Notes under the pieces: model-generated | The model's database searches: none | What the model was told of the DNA's origin: nothing | The model's input: only the letters and a program-made list of their open reading frames with translations | Program-made: the position numbers and the translations under genes | NCBI GenBank assembly: GCA_958009055.1 | Contig: OY253650.1 | Location: forward strand, 496,001 to 560,000 | Length of the DNA: 64,000 nucleotides | DNA from: Choricystis sp. odSpoLacu1 | Taxonomy: Eukaryota; Chlorophyta; Trebouxiophyceae | Direction of reading: 5' to 3' | In this document: positions 22,488 to 33,044 of the stretch, in pieces | Position numbering within the stretch: position 1 is the stretch's first letter | Layout of the letters: the number at the start of each line of letters is the position of its first letter

Positions 22488-22875
22488 GCCACACACGCCA
22501 CACTCACTCGTGAACCACAGCTTGGCGATGCGGGCCCACTGCGGCACCGCGCGCAGCAGCCCTGGGTCTGGCGCGCCGTCGCGCCCGCCCCCGCGCCCCG
22601 CCCGCGGCCCGCAGCACGCCCAGCGAGACGCGGGGGGGCGGTCACCGTCCCCGGTGGCAGTCAAACGCAGCCGCCGCCCGCCGCCATCACTCGGCTTGGC
22701 GGGCGTCGCCTCCACGTCGCGCGGCGAGCCGGCCGCGCTCAGCAGCCCCACCCGCGACGGCGTGGCGTCGGGGGGGGGGGGGGGCGCCGCTGCCTCCCCC
22801 TGTGCGGCGGCGGGCGGCGCGCCCGCCGGAGGAAGGGCGCAGGGTGGGCAGGGCAACGTCGCCCGAGGAGCTCAT
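20375..22875 (-). CDS. ABC half transporter, ABCD/SbmA-YddA type, possibly plastid
   Basis: Exon 2 (22170-20375) is continuous. Exon 1 ends at 22508 and the splice (phase 1) yields LWFTSRQKWRAIVW. The product has about six membrane helices in an ABC_membrane_2 domain (TMMYVELSYVQSEFMTAL; SDWVEDRFRLAWRNWLT) then one nucleotide domain: Walker A GPSGCGKSS, signature LSLGEQQRVAAARLL, Walker B ALAFLDEATSALD. This is the layout of peroxisomal ABCD proteins, plant plastid ABCD2 and bacterial YddA. The start is ambiguous. From the ATG at 22856 the frame is open to the splice site (714 residues), but the leader is an unlikely Pro/Ala string. From the ATG at 22875 a better transit peptide begins (MSSSGDVALPTLRP), yet it meets the exon frame only if the 15-G run at 22770-22784 is one base too long. 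Confidence 0.85.
22440..22500. repeat. (CA)n-rich microsatellite in the ABC transporter intron
   Basis: CA dinucleotides run from about 22442 to 22495 with interruptions (GCACATA). On the coding strand this is a GT-rich tract directly after the splice donor, a pattern shared with other introns in the window. Confidence 0.85.
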
Positions 22876-23007
22876 AAGGGAGTTTTTTTTGAGTGATACT
22901 CTCATTCACTAGAACGATCGAAGAAGCAAGAACAAACACAGCTGCGCTTGCCTTTCGCCCGCTTGTGCACCCCACACTTGCTCCCTCCATTCCTCTCTAC
23001 TGTGTCG

Positions 23008-23168
23008 ATGCTGCGCACACCAACCGCCAGCCTGCGCCCATGCCGCGCCCCGGCCGCCCGCCCGCCGCCCCTTGCGCCGCGCCGGGCGGCGCCCACGCCG
23101 CGCCGCGCGGCCCAGCTGGCGCCGCCCCGCGCCGGGGCGGGGGCGGGCGGTGACGACCCGTATGAGGT

Positions 23169-23205
<37 letters not shown>

Positions 23206-23987
23206 GTGACGAGTGGGGAGAAAAGGGGGAGAGGAGAGCGTGTGAGGGGGGGCGGCAGGGGAGACGCACTCTCTCACCCCAATTCGCTGCTCTGGCCGCC
23301 GACCCTCTCTGTCCTCCTCACTCACCCACCCTTCCCTCTCCCTCTCCACCACCCCAGGTCCTCGGCCTCCGCCCCGGCGCCAACCCGGACGCCATCAACC
23401 GCGCCTACAACATTCTGAAGCGGGAGAAACGGGGGGATGAAGCAGCGCTGGCCCGTGTGGAAGCGGCGCACGGGGCCCTGATGATGGCCCAACTCACCGC
23501 CCGCATGCGGGGCGGCGTCAAGGCGGCGGATCCATCGATCGCGTACGCTGATCGGGGCACCTTCTTTCCGTGGAGGCCGAGGCGGGCTGACGCGGACAGG
23601 ATGACGATGATTTATGCTGGTGCAATCCAGGCGGGTCTCGTCGCGTCCGCCTTCCTCTCCCCCACCGCCGGCACCCAGCCCGTCGTCGCGTCCGCCGTGG
23701 TGGGCGCCATCGCCAACATTCTGAAACTCAACAAAATATTTCCCCCCTCCAACTCGGAGGACGCGTCCCCCGCCGCGCGGTCGCGTGGCGCCAAAAACAT
23801 GGGGCGCGGCCTGCTGCTGGCTGTGATGGCCACGTTTGTGGGGTGCGCCCTCGTGTTCACGCTGCCCGACACGGTGGCGGGGGTTGTGGGGTTGGCCCTG
23901 CCGCCCGCGTTTTACGAGGGCGAGAAACTGTTGCTCGCGGTTGGGTCTGCTGCCGCCAACTGGGCCATGACCTCGTTCTTCCGGTGA
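23008..23987 (+). CDS. CPP1-like plastid J-like membrane protein (chaperone-like protein of POR1)
   Basis: Two exons, 23008-23166 and 23358-23987, join in phase 0 for 262 residues. The leader MLRTPTASLRPCRAPAARP is a plastid transit peptide rich in Arg, Ala and Pro. A J-like helix pair follows (VLGLRPGANPDAINRAYNIL), then a basic stretch and three hydrophobic segments (IQAGLVASAFLS, GLLLAVMATFVGCALVF, LLLAVGSAAANWAM). In plants, CPP1 stabilises protochlorophyllide oxidoreductase and supports chlorophyll synthesis in the chloroplast envelope. The HPD triad of true J proteins is absent, as expected for this family. Related family members have other roles, so the exact function is inferred. Confidence 0.85.
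23167..23205. repeat. (GT)n microsatellite at the donor side of the CPP1-like intron
   Basis: A nearly uninterrupted GT run of about 38 nt begins with the splice donor itself (GTGTGTGAGTGTG). Confidence 0.85.
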
Positions 23988-24061
23988 AGTGGATGGATGG
24001 TTGATGTGTATGTGCGATTGTGGGAGAGAGAGAGAGAGAGATGAGCGTGTGTGGTGGGGGC

Positions 24062-24066
24062 TGTAA
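24062..24066 (+). terminator. TGTAA polyadenylation signal, CPP1-like gene
   Basis: TGTAA lies 75 nt after the stop codon at 23987. TGTAA is the established poly(A) signal of volvocine and other green algae; its use here is inferred from position only. Confidence 0.4.
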
Positions 24067-24126
24067 AAAGCGGGGCGGGGTTTTAACACGCAAAAACAAA
24101 AAACCAACTCCTCCTTCTCTCACCCT

Positions 24127-26145
24127 TCACTTGCCCTTGTCCTTGGCCGACACCGACCCTATGAAGTCGTCCAGCCCAAACGGGTCGGCCTCGGCCGCCC
24201 TCTCAAACTGGACGGGGCCGCCAGGCTGGCCGGCAGATGCTGCCGCGTCGCCGCCCGCCGCCGCGTCGGCAGCCCCAGCAAACCCGACGTCGGGCCGGAA
24301 CGCGCGCTCGCCGCCGGCGCCCTCACCACCCTCCCGCCTCGGCCGGTACATGCTGGACCCCCTGTCCGCAAACAGGGGCTTGTCGTACAGGTTGTACGAG
24401 TCGTCGACAGCCAGCCCTGACCCGACGCCGCCGCCTGCGCCCAGGTTGAAGAGGCGCTGGTCGTACAGAGCCTCGCCGCCTCCCCCCCGTGCCGCCCCGC
24501 CCACCGCGGCCTGGCCCAGGGCCACGCGTTCGGACACGTCGCGGTCGGCGTCGCGCGCGGTTTTGGAGCGTTTGGAGCCGGCCGCGTCGGCACGGCGGTC
24601 GCGCTCGCGCTCGCGCCGGCGCTCCGCCCTCAGCGCGTCGCGGCGGGCGCGGTCGGCGTCGTCGTCGTGATCGCGGTCGTCGTGGCGGCGTGGGGACCTC
24701 GACCGGGAGCGGCGGCCCGGGGACGCGGAGCGGCGGCGGTCGCGGCGGTCGCGGCGGTCGTCAACGTCACCACCCCGCGGCGGCGGCGGTGGCGGCGGCG
24801 GCGGCAACTCACTCACGCCGGCTTCATCGCGCGGCGCCACATCCTCGCCATCACCATCGACCAAGCCTGCCCTCTCCCGCCGGGCGGCAGCCGCCAACTC
24901 CCGCAGAGCGGCCTCCTGGCGGTCGGTCTCTTGGGCTGCGACTTCTCGCGCGACGCGGGCCCGCATCTCCACCGCCTGTCTCGCCGTCTGCTCCGCCACG
25001 TACAGCGCCTCCGCAAACTTGGCGAAGCCGTCGTTGATGGCGACCTCTTGGAGGCCGCGCCCGTCAGCGGCGAGGCGTTTGTCCAGGGGGATCGTAAACC
25101 CTTTCGCGTTCTTCCAGTTGGACACGCAGGGCGGGACCACCCACCCCGCCCTCTCCTCCGCGGAGGCAGCCTTCTCAGGGGAGTGCAGCACGGGGGCAGG
25201 AGGGGAGCCGACAGGGCGCGGCACTTTGGTGTGGCGAAACTTGGGGGGAGCTAGAGGGTCGACCGGCAGGTCCTGCATCTTGATGATGCGCCCCCCCACC
25301 GCCCCCGGCCTCGCGGTGGCAGCATCCCCGCCCGCGGGCGTGTACTTGATGTAGGTGGCGGCGCCAGGCGCTTTGGGCAGGGCTTTGGGCTGGGTGGCCG
25401 CGACTTTTCCTGCGACGACAGCGTCCAGTGCAGCCCGCGTGGCGGCCACCGTCGCCTCCTCCTCCTCCGCGTCCGGCCTGGGCGCCGCCTCGCCCAGCCT
25501 GCCCAGCTTGGGCACCAGGGCGCCGTGGCCGACGGCGACGGTGCGGCCGGGGGGGGCGCCCGCGCGGGCATAGGTGCCGGCGACGTCGGGCTTGCCGTCC
25601 GCCCCCACCGCCAGGGCCAGGGTGCGCCCCGTGGGTCCGGCGCCCGGACGCCCCATGTCCAGCGGGAACTGGGCGACCCGGACTTCGGGGAAGGCGCCTG
25701 TGGATGGGAGGAGGGGTGCGATGTGAGTCGGCGGCAAAGCACGCGGTGTGTGTGGGGGTGTGCGTAGCGCGCCAGCCCGCCTGCGGGGGTCAGGTCGCTC
25801 GTTCTGTTCTACTGCGAGCACAGGAGCGGCGACGCAAAACGGCGAGGCACGCCACCGCGGCGCGCCAGCGCTTCGGCGTCCCCCGGCAAATCGTCCCCCG
25901 CCGCCCTCTCGGACCTCCCTCTCACTCTCCCCTCCCACACACGCCGTACCTCCATCCCCAAAGTCGGCCAGCGTGCGCGGCACAGACGCCCGCCTCTCAG
26001 CCGACCCATACGGCGGCGGCTCCCGCGGCGGCGCGCGGTGGGGCGGGGGCGCGCCCCCACTGCCGCTGGGGCCGGCGGCGTCGGGCGGGGGCAGCGTCGT
26101 CGCCGGCCGCGACGGAGGCGGCAGGTTCGACAGGAGCCCGGACAT
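24127..26145 (-). CDS. SNW/SKIP domain splicing and transcription cofactor
   Basis: Two exons, 26145-25950 and 25697-24127, join in phase 1 for 588 residues. The SNW signature SNWKNAKGFTIPLDKRLAAD is intact near residue 310, preceded by TYIKYTPAG and KMQDLPVDPL, typical of SKIP (SNW1, Prp45). The protein belongs to the activated spliceosome and also acts with transcription factors. The C-terminal third is rich in Arg, Asp and Ser dipeptides and ends with the family-type DPFGLDDFIGSVSAKDKGK. It shares a 327 bp divergent promoter region with the ankyrin-kinase gene. Confidence 0.95.
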   Translation of the reverse strand: MSGLLSNLPPPSRPATTLPPPDAAGPSGSGGAPPPHRAPPREPPPYGSAERRASVPRTLADFGDGGTACVGGESEREVREGGGGRFAGGRRSAGAPRWRASPFCVAAPVLAVEQNERPDPRRRAGALRTPPHTPRALPPTHIAPLLPSTGAFPEVRVAQFPLDMGRPGAGPTGRTLALAVGADGKPDVAGTYARAGAPPGRTVAVGHGALVPKLGRLGEAAPRPDAEEEEATVAATRAALDAVVAGKVAATQPKALPKAPGAATYIKYTPAGGDAATARPGAVGGRIIKMQDLPVDPLAPPKFRHTKVPRPVGSPPAPVLHSPEKAASAEERAGWVVPPCVSNWKNAKGFTIPLDKRLAADGRGLQEVAINDGFAKFAEALYVAEQTARQAVEMRARVAREVAAQETDRQEAALRELAAAARRERAGLVDGDGEDVAPRDEAGVSELPPPPPPPPPRGGDVDDRRDRRDRRRSASPGRRSRSRSPRRHDDRDHDDDADRARRDALRAERRRERERDRRADAAGSKRSKTARDADRDVSERVALGQAAVGGAARGGGGEALYDQRLFNLGAGGGVGSGLAVDDSYNLYDKPLFADRGSSMYRPRREGGEGAGGERAFRPDVGFAGAADAAAGGDAAASAGQPGGPVQFERAAEADPFGLDDFIGSVSAKDKGK

Positions 26146-26472
26146 ATTTTTTGAGTGAGTTTTTCCTTCGTCGAAAGTGGCGTTCACATTCGTCGTTTTT
26201 TTGTTCCACACGCACCAGCCGCGCCTTCCTTCTCGCCGGCACCTGCACCTGCGGGAGGCCTCCAACTCGCCACGCCTCACGTCGTTCAAGACGTGGACGG
26301 CCTAGTGGTGGGGTGGAAACTCTCTTTTTTGCCTGGGCCGACGTGCTAGTTTTTTCGTCCGCCCTACTCGACCGTCTGCCACCCTCGCCTGGAACGCGCC
26401 CGTCTTGCCGTCCTCGCATTTACCCCACACGCCGTCTTCTACAAACCTCTTTTCCTCCCACGAACGCAGCAA
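26146..26472. promoter_or_regulatory. Divergent promoter region, SKIP / ankyrin-kinase
   Basis: Two start codons face away from each other across 327 bp. The spacer is mixed in composition with T runs near both ends. No TATA box or known transcription-factor site was identified. Confidence 0.45.
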
Positions 26473-27970
26473 ATGGCGCCCCGCAACGGTGGCCCGTCGT
26501 CCGGCGGCGCCGCACTGCCCCGCGCCGAGTCGCACGACGAGGAGCTGGGCATCGCGCCCGGGGGCCGGTTCCTGGGACATAACGACTCGATTCACGGGGA
26601 GACGGTGAGCGTGGGTGTGGTGGTGGTAGGAAGGGAGAGTGTGGAGGGGAGAGGGCGCACGGTGGCCTGCAAGAAAACGCGTGGGTCGCGGGCATGCCAA
26701 AAACTCGACGCCTCGACCCACTTCCTGTCGCCCACCTCCCCCAACACACACAGGCCGCCCGCCGCCGCGCTGTCACCGAGCTCATGTTCTTCGCGTCCGT
26801 GGGCGACCTCAAACGCGTGGAGCGCATCGTCAAGCTGTGGAAGCTGAACGTGAGTCGGGTAGGAGGGGGTGGGGGAAACGACAAAAACACGCTTGCACAA
26901 CACGCTCACACCCGCCTCTTCTCTCTCTCTCCTCCCGTTCCCACAGGTGGCTGACACCAGTTGCTGCGACTACGACAAGCGCACGCCACTGTGAGTGTGG
27001 GATCTTGGTTTGGGAGGGAAGCTCATCAAAACACACACACACACGCCAGCACGAAACAAACCAACCCTCCCCTCCATTTCCCTCTCCCCATCCCCACCAG
27101 CCACCTTGCCGCCTCGGAAGGCTGCTACAAAGTCACGGAGTGGCTCCTCTCCCAGAAAGCGTCCGTCAACGCGGTTGACAGGTTTCGGCGCACCCCCCTC
27201 GAGGAGGCGGTACGGGGCGATTTCTCAGAGGTGGCCAAACTCCTTGTCGACCACGGCGCCAAAATACACGAAGGCGGCAAGGTGAGCAGTGATGTTTGTG
27301 TTGTGTGTGTGTGTGCCCAGTGGGGAGAGGGAGGGTGGTGGTGGCCAGCGTGTGGGCTGGCGGAGGCAATGTTGGAGGATAGAATCATATAAAGTCTTAT
27401 CCTCTACCTTTCCCCCTTCTTCAGCTCATCGACCTCTCCGCCTCCTCCCTCGCGGGAGTCACCCACCTCCTCACCCCGGGCCTGCATCTCGACCCCGACT
27501 GGGAGATCGAACCCTCCACCCTCGTCCTGGGCGACAAACTGGGGGAGGGCGAATTTGGTGTCGTCTACCGCGCCCTCTGGCACGGCACCTCGGTCGCCGC
27601 CAAAGTTCTCAAAGCCTCCTCCGACATCGCGCTCGGCGACTTTCGGTCCGAGATCGAGGTGCTGCGCAAGGTGCACCACCCGAATGCTGTCCAGTTTCTG
27701 GGGGCCTGCACAAAAAGGGACCCTTATATTTTGGTGACCGAATTGATGCCGGGCGGCTCCCTTGCCGACGCCATGGTCCCCGGCTCCGGCCTGCCCGCCC
27801 GCCGCGCGCTGGAGGTGGCGATTGACGCGGCGCATGGGCTGGCGTACATGCACGCGAGGAAGCAGGTGGGTGTGGGATGGTGTTGGGGAGGGTTGGTGGG
27901 GTGGGGACGACGACCCCAAAACACACACACTCACTCACACCCTTTTTACCACCCCAAAACTCCAGGGCGC

Positions 27971-28003
<33 letters not shown>

Positions 28004-28625
28004 CATGATCTCGGGGTCGCAGTACGTGCCCCGCCCCCGCCTCGTGTCGGACGTCGGCGTCGTCAAGCTGGCTGATTTTGGCCTGTCTAAATCCCTGCCC
28101 AAAGCGGACAAGCACGCCGGCTACGATCTGGACTCCAAGTTCAAGCTGACGGGTGAGTGAAGTTGAGGGGTTTGGTTGTGTACGGAGAGGGGCGTTGGAA
28201 AGAGAGGCGCACACACAATCGACCCGGCCTACCCCCCCTTTTCTTTCCCAGGCGAAACCGGGTCCTACCGCTACATGGCGCCCGAAGTCTTCCGCCACGA
28301 ACCCTACAACAACAAGGTGGACGTCTACTCGTTCAGCATGATTGCTTACCAACTATTTGAACACATGCCGCCGTTTGCAGGGACTGACCCCGTCGAGGCG
28401 GCACGCGGCGCCGCGCTCTACGACCGCCGCCCCAAGTTCTTCGTCATGGCGGCCCCCATCCACCCGCTGGCTGACGTGCGGGCCGTCATCGAAGCCTGCT
28501 GGGACCCCGACCCCGAGCGGCGGCCCGCGTTTGAGGATGTGGTGGCTAGGTTGGAGGGCGTGCTCGCGACGCAGCCGCGGCCGGCCGGGGGGGATGGGCA
28601 GGTGTGTGCGTGCGTGGTGCAGTGA
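26473..28625 (+). CDS. Ankyrin-repeat, Raf-like (ILK-type) protein kinase
   Basis: Seven exons (26473-26604, 26754-26849, 26947-26990, 27101-27281, 27425-27865, 27966-28152, 28252-28625) join in frame for 484 residues. Ankyrin repeats occupy the first third (TPLHLAASEGCYKVTEWLL; TPLEEAVRGDFSEVAKLL). The kinase domain has the Gly loop GEGEFGVV, Lys211 in VAAKVLK, Asp305 in HRDLKPGN, Asp335 in DFGLSK, and GETGSYRYMAPE. All catalytic residues are present, so it should be active. This is the plant group C Raf-like/integrin-linked-kinase architecture, which acts in stress and ion signalling. The C-terminal tail after LEGVLATQPRP is short and low in information. Confidence 0.92.
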
Positions 28626-28887
28626 ACGTGTGTGTGTGTGGGGGGGGACTCGTCTTTTTTTGGGTGTGGGTTTGGGCCCCCTCGTGATTTTGTGGCGCGT
28701 GAAGGGAGGGTTGTTGAAAGAGTGTTGTTCTTCGTCTTTGTTCCACGCCCTCTCTCCTGCTCTCCCTCCCACACCCCGCCCGCCCGCGTCACACGCGCCC
28801 CCCACTGGTGCTTGCCGACCCTCGGGCACAGGGCGCGTGTTTGGGCGCACACGCACATACGCACACACAACGACGCCCGCCCTCCCG

Positions 28888-30618
28888 ATGCCATTCGCGA
28901 TGCTGCTCGCCCTCACCGCCGCCGCGTCCTCCCTCCCCCTCCTCCCCCGCCCCCCCGCCTGCCCGCCCGTGCCGGCCGACGTGCTGGCGGGCGCGGGCCT
29001 GACAGCGTCTGCAGGGGACAGCCTGTGCTGGCGTGGCGATGCAGCGCTGGAGGCCGACCGCACTGCCCCCCCCCTGCGTGCGCCCTCTCCCCCTGACTCC
29101 ATCAACTGCACCGTCACCGACTGGTGCGACGCGGCAGGCCGCTGCACGTCTGTGTGCGCGCGTGGCAGCGTCGTCATCGACCCCTGGCTAGAGCACGCGC
29201 TCGCCACCCAACGCGCCCTCGCCTCCCACCTCCCCTTCTGCTACGCCCCGATGCTCGGCACCCACAACTCGGCCATCACCCTGGCCGACGGCTACGGCGC
29301 GCGCGACCCCGACTTCCAGGCCCTGTTCTCCTGGGTGCGGTGGGTGCGGGACGGCGCACCGCTGAGGACCAACGACCAACTGTTGTCTTTGACAGACCAA
29401 CTCAGGCTCGGCGTCCGAGCCATCGAACTGGATGTACACTGGGTGGCGGCCGAACTGCGCATCGCGCACTGTGGAGGCCTGCACTCGAGGGCGCTGGACT
29501 CGTTTGTGGCGGCACTCAACGCTGCTGCCGCCCTTGTCGGCCGCCCCTTTCGCTGGGACGTGGAGACGGTCGGCTGCTCCCCCTCCTTGTCATCGATTGG
29601 CGCCTCCGAACAACGCCTGTTTGGGGATGCGGTGGCGGAGGTGGGGGCCTGGCTGGCGGAGAATCCGACCGAGTTCGTGGTGCTGTACCTCGACGACCAG
29701 TCCGACCTCGCCTCCTGGGGCGTCCTCCCCGCCCTCGTGTCCTCCCTGACTGCTGGCCTGCCCTCCCCCGACGCCCTGTTCACTCCCGCCGACCTAGCGT
29801 CCCCCCCCTGGAACGGGACGTGGCCGTCAACAGCTGCTCTCGTCGCCACAAGCAAGCGCGCCGCTGCCGTCTCGGCCACCGACTATGGCGACTCCGCCCC
29901 CTCCCTCTTCTCCCGGTCAGGCCCCAACGTGTGCGGCTGGTCGGAGCCGAAGTTGACCACGTTTAGGGGGGCGCCGAACTGCGACATGGAGTGCGATCCT
30001 CGGTCGGGGTGTGCAGAACGGGGCACCGAAAAAGCGTTGGATGGACGTCTGCTGCGCGTGCTGACGTGCGAGCTGCAGTATGGGCCCCTGAACTGCGACT
30101 TCAAGTGGCGGGCGGATAATGCGCCCTTACTCGACGAAACCTCCCTGCCCGACGTCGTCGCCTGCGGCGTCAACCAGCCCGCCCCCGACTCCTGGACGCC
30201 CGAGCGTGCAGAGGCGACCGTGTGGACGTGGGCCCCTGGCCACCCCCCCACCCTGCCGCCTCCTCGCCCCCACGCTGGCGGGTGGCGGGACTGGCTGGCC
30301 AGGCTGCGCGCCTGGCTGCTGCGGAATCGGGGGCTGTGCGGGTCACTCTCCCCGGGGGATGCGCGGTGGCGCGTGCGCGCCTGCTCCGACGCCGTCGTCA
30401 CCGCCTGCCGCGGGACGGACGCGCCGCCCGGGGGCACAGGAAACTGGACGCTGGGCTATGGCAGGCGGGGCGTGTGCCCGCCGGGCAGCAAGTGGGCGCC
30501 GCCGCGCACGCCGCGCGAGGCCGACGCCCTCGCGGCCGTGCTGAGCGAGCGCCGCCACGACGGCGCGTGGCTGCCGGTGGACGCGACGGGCAGGTGGGTG
30601 GTGCGGGGTGTGAAGTGA
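28888..30618 (+). CDS. Secreted PLC-like phosphodiesterase (PI-PLC X superfamily)
   Basis: Single exon, 576 residues. A signal peptide is visible (MPFAMLLALTAAASSLPLL). The core has the two catalytic histidines of the PI-PLC X fold: His126 in MLGTHNSAITLADGYG and His194 in LRIAHCGGLHS, with ELDVHW between them. Many cysteines in the N- and C-terminal parts (INCTVTDWCDAAGRCTSVC; NCDMECDPRSGC) indicate a disulphide-bonded extracellular protein. No EF-hand, Y or C2 domain is present, so it is not a signalling eukaryotic PLC but of the compact secreted type. A second start at 28900 would also keep the signal peptide. The substrate is unknown. Confidence 0.83.
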   Translation: MPFAMLLALTAAASSLPLLPRPPACPPVPADVLAGAGLTASAGDSLCWRGDAALEADRTAPPLRAPSPPDSINCTVTDWCDAAGRCTSVCARGSVVIDPWLEHALATQRALASHLPFCYAPMLGTHNSAITLADGYGARDPDFQALFSWVRWVRDGAPLRTNDQLLSLTDQLRLGVRAIELDVHWVAAELRIAHCGGLHSRALDSFVAALNAAAALVGRPFRWDVETVGCSPSLSSIGASEQRLFGDAVAEVGAWLAENPTEFVVLYLDDQSDLASWGVLPALVSSLTAGLPSPDALFTPADLASPPWNGTWPSTAALVATSKRAAAVSATDYGDSAPSLFSRSGPNVCGWSEPKLTTFRGAPNCDMECDPRSGCAERGTEKALDGRLLRVLTCELQYGPLNCDFKWRADNAPLLDETSLPDVVACGVNQPAPDSWTPERAEATVWTWAPGHPPTLPPPRPHAGGWRDWLARLRAWLLRNRGLCGSLSPGDARWRVRACSDAVVTACRGTDAPPGGTGNWTLGYGRRGVCPPGSKWAPPRTPREADALAAVLSERRHDGAWLPVDATGRWVVRGVK

Positions 30619-30795
30619 GTGCTCTGGTGTGTGTTCTAGTGCTGTGTGATGATCGATCACGCTGTTTTTTGTGGTTTGGAGTGAGGGTCGTCGGAGGATT
30701 AGCGCCAGTCTCTCGCGTTGTTTTTCGTGCCGCGCCTCCCCGCCCCCAATCGCGCGACCGTCCTCGCCCAGACACAGCTCCCACACTCAAAAAAA

Positions 30796-31808
30796 ATGTC
30801 TGCCTTTGCTGCCACGCGCGCCCCCGTGGCCCGCGCCCCCGCCTCCGTGCGCCGCGCCCCCGCGCCGCGGTCGGCGCCCACGCCCCGCCGCGCTGCGCCC
30901 GTCGCGGCCAAGCGGATGAACGCGTGGCCCGACCCCGAGTACATCGATGAAGTTATCGCCAAGTTTCCGGACGTGAGTGATTTGTGGGGGTGGTGGGAGC
31001 GTTGGGGAAGGCGCGGGCGGGAGAGAGAGAGGGACGGGGGTCGAGGGCGTGGTGGTTGGCGCATTCCCGACCCTGTTGCCCACCTTTTTCACTCCCTCCC
31101 TCCCCACAGGCCATGATCGCCAACGTCGAGGAAGGCCGGGTGAGTGTGCGCAGTGCGCGTGTGTATGTTATTGGAGGGCGAGAGAGAGCGACAGAGAGCG
31201 AGAGCGAGAGAGAAAGACGCTCGCCCCCCTTACGTTTCGCTCCCGGGCTTTCCGCCGACTCTCCAACGCCAACACTCTCACTTTCCTTGCCCCTCCCTCT
31301 CCCTTCCCATCCCTCCTTCCCCTCACAGATCCTGTTCTCTGAAGGCAACTACACCTACCTCGACGTCCGCCCCGAGCTGGAGCTCGACGAAACCGGCAAA
31401 GTGCGCGGCTGCGTCAACGTTGGCCTGTTCGACTCCAAGCGCGTGTGGGATGCCGAAAAAGGGGAGAAAGTGATTGTGAAAAAAGAAAACCCCGACTTCG
31501 TCAAGCAGGTGGAGAAGAAGATCCCGGACAAGCAGACGTTCATTATCGTGGGTTGCTCCGACGGGACAGCCTACACGATGGACGCACTCCAACTCCTGGA
31601 CGACGCGGGCTACGTCAACCTGGTGGGCCTGAAGGGCGGCTTCTACACCTGGTTCCGCACGTGGGACACCAACCTGCGCCGGCGCCGGGGGGATGGATAC
31701 ACGGAAGCGTACGATGGGGAGGGGTCTGACTCGTGCGGCGTGCACGCGACGGGCGCGGGGTTCGAGCGCATGGACAAGATCGAGGGGTGGTCGCCGCCCA
31801 AGTACTGA
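30796..31808 (+). CDS. Chloroplast rhodanese-domain protein
   Basis: Three exons, 30796-30972, 31110-31139 and 31329-31808, all phase 0, give 228 residues. The leader MSAFAATRAPVARAPASVRR is a plastid transit peptide. The rhodanese domain starts at ILFSEGNYTYLDVRPELEL and has a candidate active-site cysteine in IIVGCSDGTAYTMDAL. The C-terminus (residues about 190-228) extends past the fold with a second cysteine in DSCGVHATGAGFERM and ends in GWSPPKY. Plant sulphurtransferases of the STR9/STR11 type are the nearest recognised group. Whether it moves sulphur or serves only as a scaffold cannot be told. The middle exon is just ten codons. Confidence 0.85.
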
Positions 31809-32322
31809 GGTGGTGGATTGTGGATGTTTCTTTGTTGTGCGTGTAGACAACCAAAAAAAAAGAGAGCGGTGGAAAAAGGTGGGAGAGAGGAGGCGCGGAC
31901 AGAGCAGCAGCGGCGAGCAACGAAAAGCAACACTCTCTCGTTTCTTTCTTCCCCGTTCGGTACGTTGTCTTTGGGGTTACCGTGCGTGTGTCGTCCGCCT
32001 CGTCGCGTCACCCGCTATGACAACGGCACATAGCGCGGGTGCGAGCGCGGGAGGCGTGGGGGGGAGGGAGCGGATACACAGAACCCTTGCACCACGATTT
32101 GCGCGCGCGCTGGGCTCTGCGCCCCCCCTCCCCGCTCCGCACCGCCGCATGTGCCTGCACTCAGGCTGCCAGGGTGTCTCGTGCCGTGCGTGAGCGAGAG
32201 GAGGGAGGGCGGCGACACCCGTGCGCGCGTTCCGAGGCAAAACCCTGACCCTCCCTCCCCTCAACACCACCTTCCCACCCACAGCGCGCCTCGCGACCAA
32301 CCCCCCCACACACTCCAAAACC
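31809..32322. other. Intergenic between rhodanese and PUB-domain genes
   Basis: This 514 bp gap between tandem plus-strand genes is A-rich just after the rhodanese stop and GC-rich towards the next start. No coding frame, RNA or repeat was recognised. It should hold one 3' UTR and one promoter. Confidence 0.45.
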
Positions 32323-32868
32323 ATGGGCTACGCCGGCTACGCCCCCACCAAGTATGCAGAGGCCAAGTCCGACCTGGACCTCGCCCTGGCCGCTGTGCGG
32401 GACGCGGGGGCGTTGGACCTGCTGGCCACGCTGATGCGCAACGCTGTTGTCTCGCCCTCTGAAGAAAAGTTTCGCCGCGTCAAGGTGGACGCAGGGCGCC
32501 TCGTGGCCGCGGCCGAGGCGGCCGGCGGCGACGCCTTCGCCAAAGCTCTGGCCGCCCTGGGGTGGGCCGTCAAAGAGGAGGGCACGCACCACGTCCTGCC
32601 GATCGGGCGCGCCAGCATGATCCACGTGCGCGCGATCGAGGACGCCAAGACGTCCCTCAAAAATGATGCCCGTGTGGCCGTCGTGAAAGCGGTGTCTGGC
32701 TCTGCCCGCCTGGGGGCGGACGGCGACGCGGTGCGGGCTGCAATTGCGGCTGACGCGGCGGAGAGGGCGGCCGCGGCGGGGGAGTCCGTGCGTGCGTCCA
32801 AAGCGGTGCCGCTGCCGGGGAGTGGGGCCAACGTGGCGCGGTGCGCGGATGTGGGCATCAGCGAGTGA
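32323..32868 (+). CDS. PUB-domain protein, 181 aa
   Basis: Single exon. Residues about 20-110 match the PUB (PUG) fold: a helix with DLLATLMRNAVVSPSEEKFRRVKV, then FAKALAALGWAVKEEGTHHVLP. PUB domains of peptide N-glycanase and UBXD1 bind the C-terminal tail of the AAA ATPase CDC48/p97, so a role as a CDC48 adaptor is likely by family knowledge. No second domain is visible; the C-terminal third is an Ala-rich helix. The frame is open upstream of the ATG but the sequence there is not protein-like. Confidence 0.78.
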   Translation: MGYAGYAPTKYAEAKSDLDLALAAVRDAGALDLLATLMRNAVVSPSEEKFRRVKVDAGRLVAAAEAAGGDAFAKALAALGWAVKEEGTHHVLPIGRASMIHVRAIEDAKTSLKNDARVAVVKAVSGSARLGADGDAVRAAIAADAAERAAAAGESVRASKAVPLPGSGANVARCADVGISE

Positions 32869-33044
32869 GGTGGATGAGAGAGAGAGCGTGTCTCGTGCTG
32901 CTGGTGGGAGCTAGCTTTTGACGGCTTGTTTTATTTTTTCATCAACCACTTTTTTCTTCCTCTCTGCAAAAATCACCGCCAAACGCAAAGCACACAATTC
33001 TTTCTTTTTCAAACACCCAAACAAAAACAAGCACACAAAACAAG

